From positions 35,986,737 to 36,050,736 of the forward strand of contig CM043869.1 of NCBI GenBank assembly GCA_023846275.1: a DNA stretch of 64,000 bases, written 5' to 3'. The notes under the pieces were generated by a model. The model made no database searches and was not told the origin of the DNA. It saw nothing but the letters and a program-made list of their open reading frames with translations. A program made the position numbers and the translations under genes. Every line of letters starts with the position of its first letter. The stretch's first letter is position 1. Shown one piece after another: positions 24,135-36,583 of the stretch. This DNA is from Vanilla planifolia. Its lineage: Eukaryota; Streptophyta; Magnoliopsida; Asparagales; Orchidaceae.

Positions 24135-27100
24135 ATGGAGGCGCCGTCCAGGCAGACCTGGAAGGAAGATGAACAAGTGAAACTGGAAGATGAACCTGGC
24201 CAGTCATCACTTAGTCCTCGCAGTCTCTCCAAGCTAATTGTTCCTCCGCTTGGTGTAGCCGGCTATGATCAGAGCAGGACTGGAGCTCGATGCAAGCGCA
24301 TCATTTTGCCAATGGAGTCAAGATACAGGTAACAAGATTAGTCAACCAAGATACCAGAGAACTGCCATGCAGTTTTTCTAACCTCGAGATAGCTCGGGTG
24401 GTTCATCTGAGGTCAAACGTTTATAACTTGAAGTTTAAGCAAAGGACAAAGACAACCACTAGAAAAAAAAAATTCAGAAAGATTATTTTATTCAAAGTAG
24501 CTTGTGTAAGCATGGAGTCTTCTGAAGAAAGAATATTTATATCTGCAGGTGTTGGGAGACGTTTATGGTGATCTTGGTGGTTTACTCTTCATGGGTTTAC
24601 CCCTTCGAAGTGGCCTTCATGAATGGAGCATCTAAGGGTGGTCTATGCTTTGCTGACACCATTATAGATCTCTTCTTTGCCATTGACATTACCCTAACAT
24701 TCTTTGTCGCTTACATCGACTCAAGGACACAGCTCCTAGTTCGAGACTCCAAGAAAATTGCTATCAGGTTTTGCTTTCCTATGGGCACAGCATATCCTTA
24801 AATTTCTTTATAAACTTCATTTCCATTGAATAATTTTCTCAAATCAAGGGAAGCCTCGTTGAATGACGTAGTTCATGCTAAATAAATCTTACAACTTTTT
24901 GCTGAACACTATTTGCCTCTTCTTTAGGTGCTAAATTTCAACAAATTATCACAGAATAAAAATTATTAGGATGTTCTTCACATTTGCAGCAGATTTATGT
25001 CTCTGCAAATTGGCAAAAACTGTTGAAAGATGAACATACTGCAAATCCCATTTGGATTGAGGACAAACTCAAAGAGATAAATGTAGAGATTAACTTTCCA
25101 CACTCGATTATCAATGACTAAACCACTCAGCAGTACAACCAGTGAAAAATACAATAATATGTGGGTTGAATAGAACAAAAAAATAGAGGACATAAAAAGA
25201 CTAGAACAAAACCACAAGATGATCAGTAGGCAAAGATTTACGTAAAAACTGAACTTGTGAAATATACTGACAATATCTTGAAAGATATTTACTAGATTTT
25301 TCAAAATGTTAAAACTTGCATGGCTTCATTTTTGCTATGTTTATCATCAAAACTCTCACAATAGCATATAGAGAAAGGAATGAGACTAAGATTTATCATG
25401 CAAACACACTTCTCAATTTAGTTCTTATACTAATAACCTTTTTTTTATATACTTCCACAAAAGAGATCCCACATATTCACATTAGTACATGATCTATTGA
25501 CACGTCAAAGTTGCTTGGTACCCATATATTTGTATCATAACCTCTTATCAACCAATTCCTTAAAACAATGTAATATTGTTTCACAATACTCTTATAAATA
25601 CCATTTTTCGCATAAACCTTTTAGAATATACTTATATTGTTATGTACTTGCTATTCATAAATATGAGTTGTTTCAACGCTGTAATAAGTTTGTCTTATGA
25701 TAACAACTATATTACACATAATGCATTGTCTATTTTATGTTAACCTTCACAGTTATGTCAAACTCCATATCTTAAAGATCTTCTAATTAGACATAATTAC
25801 TCCTAAAAATCTATGCTCTTTAAGTCATTCTCTTTCATTAATCTTTTGCATTTTCAGAGTTGCATGATTGTTGTTATTCTGTATTAATGCCAACTAAGAT
25901 CAAAATACCTATTGCATTCTTCTGCTCATGTGGTTGAAAGAGCTACATATTTCTAAATTTATGATATCTAACTTATTGTAGAGCTATCAATTGAAAAATA
26001 TATATCTAAAGATATCTTACGACTATTCACATCTCCTTCAAGATCGGTATCAATATATTCTGATAAACTTGAATCATTCTATAAGGAGCACAAGCATATG
26101 TTTGCAGTCCCTCTCAAATCTCTCAAATGATAAAAACAATATTTTACTACTTATAGCATTCTTTTGCTCATGTGGTTGAAAGAACTACACATTTCTAAAT
26201 TCATGATATCTAACTTATTATAGTACCATCAATTGAAAAATATATATCTAAAGATAATCTTAAGACTATCCACATCTCCTTCAAGATCAATATCAATATA
26301 TCTTCATAAAATGGAGTCATTCTATTAGGAGCACAAGCATATATGTTTGCAATCCATCTCAAATGATAAAAAAAACTATTTTACGACTTATGACATTCTT
26401 TTGCTCATATGGTTGAAAGAACTATACATTTCTAAATTCATGATATCTAACTTATTTTAGTGTCATCAATTTAAAAATATGTATTTAAAGATGCTCTTAC
26501 GACTATCCACATCTCCTTCAAGACCGGTACCAATATATCTCTATAAAATTCTATAAAATTGAGTCATTCTGTGAGAAGCACAAGCATATATATTTGTAGT
26601 CCTTCTCAAATAATGAAAAAACTATTTTACTACTTCCTCCTTGGGTCTCTCGCAATATAGGTAACAATTAGCCTAGTGTAGATCATTGCGTACATCAACT
26701 TGACCTATTGTTGAAGCATATGACACTTTAATTATGAAATTCACTCTTCCAAATTATTCAATGGTTGATCTCTATTCCATTTGAAATGACTCTTCAACAG
26801 AGTATCTAACGATCTAGCTTATCAAACTCGATAATCTTATTGTACTTTTGCTACAATAATCTCAAGCCTGACTCAAATCAATTCTATTAAATCACCATTC
26901 AAAGAATCTAATGAACAAATCCAATATGCTTCATGTCAAATTTCTTGTAATTGTTTCTTCAGCTTATAGATATTTTTTATGTCACATTGTACATACTTTT
27001 ATGAGGCATGTTACATCAACAATTTTATTGCATGACTTAATCAAATATAGATCAAATTTAAAGCTAAATTAAAACACAAATTCATAATGTAAAAGATTTA

Positions 27101-30100
27101 AAAATGTATGTAAGAGATTCTACTTTACATAACAGGTTACTACATAATGGATCATCTAAAATTAATAATGAGAACTATTAATATTTTAGGATGTTGCGTT
27201 AGCAATTCAAGATCATCTATATTTTCAACTTTGGATAAGTCATAAGTATTTTAAATTCAAGAAGATCAAGATTTTCTAAATTTAAGGATGTAGAGATTTT
27301 AAGAGATCAATATTGTTTAAATTAGGAATTTAGAGTTATATTTATATCCATTAATTTTCTTATCTGTTATTTTAAATTTAAGTTTAAATTAAGTTTTTAG
27401 GATTTAGATTAGTATTTTTGTTTATTTTTATATATTGCTAAATTTTATGAAAATCAATTTAAAACTATAAGGAATGAATGAAAGTATGTTTTTAGATAAT
27501 CATATTATTACTTTGTGCATGAATACATAGTATTTTGGAAAGACAAACAATCAATCCATCTTCTTGCTCTAAGAGGGCATAAACACCTCTTCTCTCTCAA
27601 TCCCCCAAAACTCCATTCATCCACAACCAATTTGGAATCAAAGCTATACTCTTTGTCGTCAATTTCATATCAAAATTTTGCTCTTCGCCATCATCAAACC
27701 CCTCCTTTTCATCATTAATTTGGTATTAGAGACCAATATCGATATATGTCATCTTCAAAATAATGATTCCTTTTGAACTAACACCTGTTACTTTTTTTAC
27801 TATACAATCATAAATCCCACTATTCACCACCCTAGCAAAGGTTCAACTATCTAAATCATCTTTTGAATTAAGATATATTATTTCTCAAAAAAAGAAATTA
27901 CAATTGATCACTTTTTAAAGTGTTAGAAAACCATTAATCAATCAATCTAACCAAGGATGTCAATTAAAAGTTGAACACTAATTAGAATTAGAAGGGATGA
28001 TTCTGATAGATCTGATAAGTCCGATCAATCGGAATCATCAGATTCTGATAGCTCCAATAAATCCGATAGCTCGGATAGATTCGATACTTTGAAATTCAAA
28101 CATTTCTGGGTCCTATGCGAGAATTGTTGGATAGTGAATCATAAAAGATTTTTGAGGAAAAAAATGTATATTTGATTGTTTTAAAATACAATTTCCTAAA
28201 AAACAATTTTTACATCACACATATATCAAAAAAGTTTCAACTAACTAAACTAGGGACATATTTCCCCAATAGCTATCAAATTACTAGAAAAAATCAATAA
28301 TATTATCTCAAAGGATCTTATAGACAAGTTGTCTCCTATGAAAGATATCCAATATACTATTAATCTCATCTAGGACTCACAACAAAATTTCTCATTTACA
28401 TGTTGAACTCAACTAAACATGCTAAGCTCGAAAGATAAGCCAAGAAACTCCTTTGAAAGAGATTCTTACAAAAAAGCTTAAGCCCATATGCTAAAACTAT
28501 ATTGTTGACACTTAAAAGTGATAAAAGCCAAGGGATGTGTTGACAATAAAGCAATTAATAGATCACAATCAAATATACGTTTCCCACCCTTCGACTTAAT
28601 GATTAGTTTTAATTTCTAGTGCAACTGTTTTACAAACTTGATCATTGTGGTGAGTTATCGAACATTTATGAAAAAAAGAATGGCTTGAGCAAGGAAAATA
28701 ATTCCATGTCTTTCTTAATAGTCCTTTCCCATAATAGGTTCAAGATATTTTTCATCCCTTTCTATGAAGTTTTCTCTTTGATGCATGCCCTTTCCTATCT
28801 TGCTCTCTTTCACTCTCTTCTTTGTTACATCAATTTCTATCATGTTTTAAACTTGGCTGTCTTTTTCTTTCTTACTTTCTCCTCATGTTCTAAAACAGAG
28901 CGCTTTCATTAAAAAGCATCCTCATGTTCTAAAGAACTGTACTTCCGTTAAAAATCATAAGCAACACAAATGCTTTCTCAATAAATAACATTATAGAAAC
29001 TTTTTGCTTAATGAATAGCTCAACAAGCAAAATCCCATGGTTCCTTTCAATCCATTTAAGGTATAAGTTTAACTTTCAGCTATCCAATCACCCCCATACT
29101 AGATAGCAAGTGCTTAAAGTTATTCTCTGAGGTTATTGAATATAAGTTTAAATGAAATAAAAGGCACGACAAATATATATTATGAAAACAAACCAGTATA
29201 TCTTGCTAATGCTTTGCACTGCTTCTTTTTTGTTAAACCAAGTAGACAAAGGTGAAGCATTTAGGTGATCTCATCAAATGAAGAGTTGCTTTATTGATTT
29301 TCTACCATTATAATGAAAGCTTAATATCTATTATGTAAAAACCAATGATAACATGTCCTAAAAGATTGTCTATATGAAAGTCAACTAAAGTTATAATTTT
29401 CCAAAGCCAAAGCCATGGAATTAATAGGTGGTTTATCTCTGTATCCAATTGTGCAAAATAAAACTGTGATAATCAAACATTAAACTAAGTAAACATGGAA
29501 TTGCAACAACAGGTATCTGTCAACTTGGTTCGTTATGGATTTAGCATCAACAATCCCTTTTGAAGGTTTGGCATACTTAATCACAGGAGAGATCAAATCA
29601 GGGATCTCATACACTATATTGGGCATGTTGAGACTATGGCGTCTAAGAAAAATCAAGCATTTCTTCACAAGGTAAGCATATGTTTGCCAACCTCCCAGAA
29701 TGTTAAAAATGGGTACCCAATTTAAACGCTTGAGAAACGATAATCAACAAAGTCAGGAAATTCTTGCTTGTGTCTATTATTGCAGGCTTGAGAAGGACAT
29801 CAGATTCAGCTACTTCTTAATACGGTGTACAAAGCTTCTCCTTGTAAGTAAGGTTTAGCGACCTTGATTGATCAACTACTTTTGCAGAATACTGGCTTTA
29901 GATAATCTTTATCATGGTGATACTAAAGTGCCATCAGATACCTAATAGTTGTCCCTTCTCTTTTAAGAGAACAAAATAACTACAGAGACATTAGCAATTG
30001 CAGTCTGGCGTCAAACCTCATTTATGAGGATAGTTCCATGCAATCATGAAAAGATTGAAAATATAAATACTAATTCTGCAGGTTACTCTATTCCTAGTTC

Positions 30101-32697
30101 ATTGCGCTAGCTGCCTCTACTACTTGCTGGCAGACCGATACCCACATCAAGGAAAGACATGGATAGGTGCAGTCATGCCTAACTTTCGAGAAGCCAGCCT
30201 ATGGATTCGTTACATCGCTGCCGTCTACTGGTCTATCACCACTATGACCACTGTTGGATATGGTGATCTTCATGCAGTAAACACAAGAGAGATGATTTTC
30301 AACGTTTTCTATATGCTTTTCAACCTTGGGCTGACTGCATACTTAATAGGAAACATAACAAATTTAGTTGTCGAAGGCACACGAAGAACAATGGAATTTG
30401 TATGGATCATCCAATTTCCTGAATAATCATTTGATATTATACTTCAATGAGGCTGTTAAATGTAAAGTGCTGCATATTGCAGAGAAACAGCATTCAAGCA
30501 GCCTCTAATTTTGTTTGTCGGAACCACCTACCACACAGGCTGAAAGAACAAATATTGGCGTACATGTGTCTCAGATTCAGAGCAGAGAACTTAAACCACC
30601 AGCATCTGCTGGACCAACTACCTAAATCTATACGCAAAAGCATCAGCGAGCAACTCTTCCTGCCAAGTCTCCAGGAGGTCTATCTATTTAAAGGAGTCAC
30701 AAAGGAAATGCTTCTTATTCTGGTGAAGATATTCTAGACTCCTAATCAGCTACATGCTTCCTCTGAATAACTTTCTAAACAGAAACGATAACAGTTGCTT
30801 CAACTTTCTTCCAACCAGGTCACAGAGATGAAAGCAGAATATATACCTCCCAAAGAAGATATAATCATGCAAAATGAAGCACCAGATGATGTATACATTG
30901 TAGTTTCAGGTGAAGTTGAGATCATATACTCAGAAGAAGACAGAGAACATGTTGTAGAAACATTAAGCACAGGAGATATATTTGGAGAAGCCTGTGCTCT
31001 TTGTAACAGGCCTCAAAGTTATACTTTCCGCTCCAAAACCCTTTGCCAATTATTGAAGTTGAAGCAAAGCACACTCAAAGAAGCAATGCAGACAAAACAA
31101 GAAGATGGCGTGATTATATATAAGAATTTTTTGAAGGTAGATTAAAACAATATTGCCATTACATGCCCATTTTTTATTGTAATAGATAAATTAATAAATG
31201 CTATGTTTGCAGCACGAAGTCAAACATAAGAACCTAAGTTTTGAAGATTTATTAGGAGAAAATTGGGAAAATGATGAAGCCACGATACCTTGCAATCTGC
31301 TGACTGTGACCGCTGCTGGAAACAGTTGTTTCCTCGAACAGCTCCTTAAAGCAGGAATGGATCCCGATGTTGGAGACATAAGAGGAAGAACACCACTGGT
31401 AAGATCTACTATTCCACAAATTATAACATAGGACCCAGGGTACTCTGAAAATGGCCGCTGTTTTGGTTTTCACTAAATATTTAATATTTATATTTCTGGG
31501 AACTTACATACTTCCAGATCACATATTACAGAGAATCAACTGTTCAGATACTTGATAGCAAGCCTAACATACTTTCAAGAAGTGTCATAAGATGCACCAT
31601 TGCTTCACTTGTTAGGTTAAACAAACTTTTATTATAATCATGTCAAGCATTTTATCCTCATTAGTCTAACTTTTGCCAGCACTTAGCGGTACTAAAAGGT
31701 TATGAGGATTGCATTTTGGTCTTACTCAAGCACGGGTGCAGCATAGATATTCAGGGTAAGGTGCCAACACTTAATTTCAGTATTTTCAAACTTCTCATTG
31801 CTTTGCCACCTCTCAATCTAAAAATTTTTAAACCTTTTTCAGACACGGATGGAAATACTGCCTTATGGCTCGCCATTACAACAAAGCATAAGAGAATTTT
31901 CAATCTCTTGTACCATTTTGCATGTACTTCCAATTCCCATGTAGGCGGTGAACTCCTTTGCCTTGCAGCCAAAAGAAATGATCAGTCAACAATCATGGAA
32001 CTTTTGAAGCATGGCTTAAACGTAGATTTGGAGAATCTTGAAGGAATGACAGCCCTGGAAATGGCTTTGGCTGAAAAGCACAAAGATCTAGCCCAATTTT
32101 TGATAATGAATGGAGCCAATATAGATAAAGCAAACCTTCATGGAGGAGAGACAATAGCAAATGGGGAGTTTGAAGAAGTCATAAAGAAAAGGGAAGTCGG
32201 CTACTCCATAACAATATCAGAAATACAAAAGGAGTTCAAGCAGAATGTAGCAAACAGAGATGAGCGTGAAAAGGTAATGTGGGGAGGGAGAGGGATCATG
32301 TATCCCAGGGCCAGTGTTTACAGAGGGCATCCTTTGCTTAGGAATACATCTTCTGAAGCAGGAAAGCTGATAAGATTGCCAAACACAATGGAACAACTCA
32401 AGCATTTAATAGGTATGCATAAAGCTTGTATTCTCAAAGTACTGGCGGGCTTTGACGTTAAGCAAAGATAGTTTCAATAAGAACAAACCAAATCCACGGC
32501 GAAAAGATCTCTAACAATTTTACAGTTTACGCTATTTTGTGTTGGCAGGTAAGAAGTTCGGATTTGATACAAACGGTGCAATTATAACAAACGAAGAAGG
32601 AGCAGAGATTGACTCCATCGAAGTAATTCGGGACAATGACAGACTATTCATAGTTGAGGAGTACGATTTCATCAAACTGGATGCGAACAAACTGTGA
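24135..32697 (+). CDS. AKT2: AKT2-type Shaker K+ channel, 11 exons, 828 aa
   Basis: Voltage-gated plasma-membrane K+ channel subunit of the weakly rectifying AKT2/3 group, which in other plants works in phloem K+ transport as a tetramer. Exons: 24135-24328, 24549-24767, 29513-29671, 29786-29843, 30082-30399, 30483-30722, 30819-31136, 31213-31398, 31680-31755, 31843-32412, 32549-32697. All introns are GT-AG and phases agree (2487 nt with TGA). Arabidopsis AKT2 is 802 aa. The start follows an in-frame TGA at 24114. S1-S2 lie at about 63-122, S3 139-162, S4 with LRLWRLRKIKHFFTR 177-191, S5 from 211, pore TTMTTVGYGDLHA with the filter at 268-272, S6 280-307. The C-linker follows, then the cyclic-nucleotide-binding fold (about 400-480, GDIFGE at 448-453). 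About five ankyrin repeats occupy 530-695, and the KHA domain ends with EGAEIDSIEVIRDND. K186, S199 and S319 align with AKT2 K197, S210 and S329. The gene appears intact. Confidence 0.95.
25915..26725 (-). mobile_element. Ty1/copia RNase H segment, triplicated in tandem, antisense in intron 2
   Basis: Three direct repeats begin at 25915, 26157 and 26394 with the words CATTCTT(C/T)TGCTCATGTGG. The spacings are 242 and 237 bp, and the last ends near 26640. On the minus strand the first-listed copy reads LRGTANICLC, LSEYIDTDLEGDVNSRKIS, a stop-interrupted SIDSSTIS.ISNLE and a short tail. This matches copia RNase H (KGTxxxGL, GYxDADxAGDxDxRKSTSGY, W-x-SKLQ). The minus-strand segment just upstream of the last repeat (about 26640-26720) reads YCERPKEEVVK, like the end of the reverse transcriptase (R-x-x-x-N-P-G-K-E-H-W). 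All copies carry stops. Confidence 0.75.
27360..27735 (+). mobile_element. Possible copia LTR end with primer-binding site
   Basis: TTTGGTATTAGAGACC at about 27719-27734 matches the copia initiator-tRNA-Met primer site TGGTATCAGAGCC with few changes, just after ATCATTAAT, a common LTR end context. The preceding 350 bp is AT-rich, then C/T-rich, as in an LTR. The LTR start is not defined. Confidence 0.35.
27981..28172 (+). pseudogene. accD: Plastid accD fragment (nuclear plastid DNA)
   Basis: accD encodes the beta subunit of plastid acetyl-CoA carboxylase carboxyltransferase. The plus strand reads a Ser/Asp-rich run (RSDKSDQSESSDSDSSNK and more), then KFKHFWVLCENC, then NHKRFLRKKM and a stop. 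This corresponds to the variable acidic region followed by the start of the AccD zinc ribbon (KHLWVQCENCYGLNYKKF..KM). Base agreement around CTATGCGAGAATTGTT is especially close. Only the first CxxC pair of the zinc finger remains; similarity stops after about 28170. It is a decayed nuclear insertion of plastid DNA, in the same orientation as the host gene. Confidence 0.7.
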
Positions 32698-33000
32698 CAG
32701 CATTAACTGTCTTGAATACTTCAATAGGTCATACACCTGTCGCTTGAGGAGAACATATCTACCCTCTATTTAGAATCAGCTCTCTATTTGTAAAGGAAAG
32801 GACGATGCAAACTACACTACTGTTGCTTATGATCTTCCCATCCATTTTTATAGAAATGACGCTCAAGAGATACATCTTAAATTGACATTAAAGCAACCTT
32901 TTTTTCTCAAAATGGATGTATAAAGGTAGGTTTTTGTTTCCAACATTGGATCAACAACTAAATAGGTATGCCATTACGAGAAGAAATGATGGATATTTTA
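32698..33000 (+). other. 3' untranslated and downstream region of the AKT2-type gene
   Basis: No clear AATAAA signal was seen in the first 250 bp after the stop. The polyadenylation site cannot be placed. Confidence 0.4.
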
Positions 33001-33160
33001 GGCGGCGAAGGTGAAACAAGAAGTGGTACCTTCTATTCTGTAAAAACACTTCAAAATTTTCCGCAGCGCAGGCGGCGGGATTAACTTCTCCGAGCTCGGT
33101 GCCGACAGCCATTGGGAGGAGGGGACGTCCGTCCGCATTTTCATTATGCTAGAAGCGTGT
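33000..33160. other. Short CpG-rich block
   Basis: About 150 bp with many CG dinucleotides (CCGCAGCGCAGGCGGCGG, CCGAGCTCGG) in otherwise AT-rich DNA. The minus strand is open for about 48 codons from an ATG near 33146, the plus strand for about 30. Neither product is recognised. It could be the remnant of a first exon or promoter. Confidence 0.4.
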
Positions 33161-36100
33161 TTAGAGTTAAATCTCATGCATTATTAATAATAGATCGATC
33201 CAATTTAAGTATTAGCATTATCTAAAATTTTGAAAATATCTTTTGTTATTTAATTCAATATTATTTAAATAATCTCTATTTTAGTTTTTGTATTAAAATA
33301 TTTCATAGTAAGACATATCTTTAAATAAAATATTACTTTTAATATTATTATTTAAAAATATTATAAAAAAATAATAGTGATTTGATAATCATAGTGACTT
33401 CAAAAAATAATGAAATTATAAGTTTAGAATAAATAGTGAAAATATAATAGCGTTTAATAAATTTAACTGAAATAAGGTAAATGAGATTTATCAGTACAAA
33501 GCTTCTTTTTACTGCTTGGGTCGGATAATGTAAACAATAATAATTGAATTAAATAAAGGCTTATTTTGTCTTAAACGTTAAAAAAAAAAAGAAAAAGAAA
33601 ATTGATCTACATTTACGAGTTCAGTTTAGGTCCAAACAGAAACTTGGAGGACTGCAACCCACTGTGCTTCAGGACGTACTTAAACAAGCCCATTTAAAAA
33701 TGACAAATTTTATGGTTACCCGTTGCTTTCTTATTAAATTTATAATTTAAAAAATGATGTAATTGCTACAATTCTTTGTTGCAATTTCAACTAAGACTCT
33801 TTCATGTCAATCTTACTCTACTGGATTCTGTTGCCATCATCCTCTCCTCCACTTATGGCTTGCTATTATAAAAAAATGATCTTTGAAAAAAATATAAAAA
33901 TAACAAACAAAAGCATAGTAATCATATCATAATATGTGTGTGTGTGTATATATAGTTTTTATTTAATTACTTTAATTAATAGAATGAAAATGCTAATTTT
34001 ATTGTATGATTATAAGTATATGATTTACATAAAAATAAAATTGTAATATGTAAAATTTTAATAATTGTATTGAATTTATATGATATTTTTTAAATAAATA
34101 CTAAAAAAGATATCACAAGTTTGATATAAGAATAAGTTTAGAAACTTGTTATAGGTTGATGTGAGTAGGATAGATAATTATAGTGAAAAAAATACATGTA
34201 TAGTTAGCACTAATATAATATGTTACGATATTTTTTATTTATTGTATATCTTTTTGCATAAATTAAATATAATAACAAATATTATACTAAGAATTATTAT
34301 GTAATAAAATAGATTCTTAAGAAGGGTAAAGTAAAGAAACATCTAATATTAATAAAAATAAAAACCATGAAAAGCAAGTCATATTTAGGAGAGATTTAAT
34401 GTTAAAATAAATAACTATGTGATGTTATCAAAAAAGGAGAATGTCTAAACTTTACCTTGAAGGAAGCCAAAAAATACTAACCAAACAAATTTGTGTAATA
34501 ATTTTATAGGTCTTTTTTTATTTTGTTGATGTTACTAATCCAATTCCAATAAAGGATTGTTTAGAAGATTTAACATGCTACTTAAAAGCATATTATGTCT
34601 AAAAAACAAGCGTCACAAGCAATAATTCTATTTAGTAGAGATATCAAGAATAAGTAATCTGATCAAAAGAGACTATAATTCATAGACAATCCAAACTTAC
34701 AAATTTTATGATAAGAGTTTTATAAATCCTTCAATGATTAGTATATCTCAACGTCAATCCAAGATAAGATGCAAGATGATATGAACAATCTAACACAACA
34801 AAGACATAATAATGATAACATGATCAAAGATTCACCATGTTAATTAAGTATGTTTTTAAATTGGTTATTGTAGAGAATTAGTGATTTAATATGTTTAAGA
34901 AGAGAGTAAAAAATTCTAACAAATATTTAATAATTATTTTTAATTTTTCAAATTTTAGAGAGTTCATTGAAATAGTTTTATAAACATATAGTGAAAACAT
35001 ATGTTGAGATTAAAAAAAATATTAATGAAAATGATTGAATGGTAGAACTTAATTAGGTAAAGACCAACACAAATAAATCTTGATTTTCAAACAAATGTTA
35101 GGTTTTTCCTATTTTTCAAATATGATTTTATTAAAAAAATTTTAAATCTAATTTTCTTTTAATATGTTTAATATAATACATTATTAACAAATTAAACAAA
35201 ACTTTTCAATAATTTCAAGAAAATAATGTTAAATAAATAAATTGTTTATGCACAATTAAATATAGAAGATTAATTCTTTCGATAAAAAAAATTATGACAA
35301 AATATAATTTAACATATCGTTTCATTAATTTAACATTCTTGTTATAAATATAATTTTAGTTGATTAGATTATCGATCATATTTTTATTATAATCTATGAA
35401 AAAAATAAATAGAAAAAAATATAAGTTGAAAATAGCATATTAAAAAAGTTTTTTATAATATTTTAATGAAAAAATTTATTATTCATACCAATAAATTGAT
35501 TTATCATAAATTGTTATGATCTAATTATATTTTAATGAAAACAAAAACTGATTAAAAATATAATTAACCAATATGTTAACTCAAAAGTTTATATTAACAT
35601 CTAAATCCTCACAATCCAAAATAAAATTCAAATAATTAAACAAAAACTTAATATTCATTTTTTTATGTAATTCATTTTAAGAATCCATATAATTAAAAAA
35701 TTATTTTTGTATATCTCATATATATCGTCTTATAATAGGTAAAAGTTCCTTTACAAGTCACGTTGTCCTTGTTTATAACATTGTTTCTTTTACTTCCATT
35801 TGGCTTTGAACAAATTCTAGCCAAGTCTATTTTATATCATTAGATTCTTACTTGATTAACATATAAGAAATCTTGTCACTTATCATAAATTTCTTCTTAT
35901 CTCTTCACCCTTTCTTGATTGGTGTTCATTATATATATGAAATCTTAAACCTTTTGTTGTATAGTGGCAGACAAACCAAAGGTTTTTATTACATATGATG
36001 ACAACATCAATTAGCTCTTTCTAGCTTGGTTGACTATATATCAAGTAATGCATTTTTTTCTTCTTAAACTTCTCATGCTTATTATAGTTTCCTACATGAC

Positions 36101-36580
36101 ATTTAGCTAATCAAATTTGATCACATAGTTTTTGAATCCAAAAACAAAAAGAAATATAAATGATAAAAACAAAAAACAATTTTTTCTTACAAAACAATAA
36201 AAGCTATTTTTACTATAAAAAATAAGTTAATTCATTTTGTAATATCAATTTTTTTACCAATATTATTTATAATATATCATCAAATATATATGTTCAACAA
36301 CATTAATATCAAATTAACCCCTAGAGTGTGTATTATTAAAATCATTTATTTCAACAAAAACAGTTGAAAACTTTTCAGACCTTATCTTATTTGAATAAGT
36401 ACTAAAACTTTAGCTGATGCATGATGTTTAACAATTATTGAATGAATCATAATTAGTATTATTGTATTGTACAAGATGCATTATAATATTCTATTTTAAA
36501 TTATTTTTCAAGAAAAATCAACTGTGAATAGTTTAAAAGAAAGAAAGTGGATTGGCAGCAAAAGCAAACAAAGATAGAAT
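33161..36580. other. Very AT-rich intergenic DNA
   Basis: No gene or element recognised. A short (TG)n(TA)n run lies at about 33937-33953. Confidence 0.4.
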
Positions 36581-36583
36581 ATT

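Larger units (their letters stand above)
24768..29512 (+). other. Intron 2 of the AKT2-type gene, expanded to 4.7 kb
   Basis: Donor CAG|GTTTTG and acceptor AACAG|GTATC split an Arg codon between S2 and S3. All other introns of the gene are 76-281 bp. This one holds an antisense copia segment (25915-26720), a primer-binding-site-like motif (27720), an accD fragment (27981-28172) and otherwise AT-rich sequence. The parts 24770-25910, 26720-27360, 28180-29510 showed nothing I recognise. Confidence 0.9.

Noticed and set aside
24290-24571. Plus-strand 93-codon frame across intron 1 of the channel gene
   Set aside because: It runs through exon 1 in another frame, intron 1 and the start of exon 2. 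The spliced frame matches AKT2 instead.
28619-28912. 97-codon plus-strand frame in intron 2
   Set aside because: It starts with GTG, matches no family and lies inside an intron with element debris.
31252-31473. Minus-strand frames over the ankyrin exons
   Set aside because: They are antisense shadows of exon 8 and its intron; no similarity.
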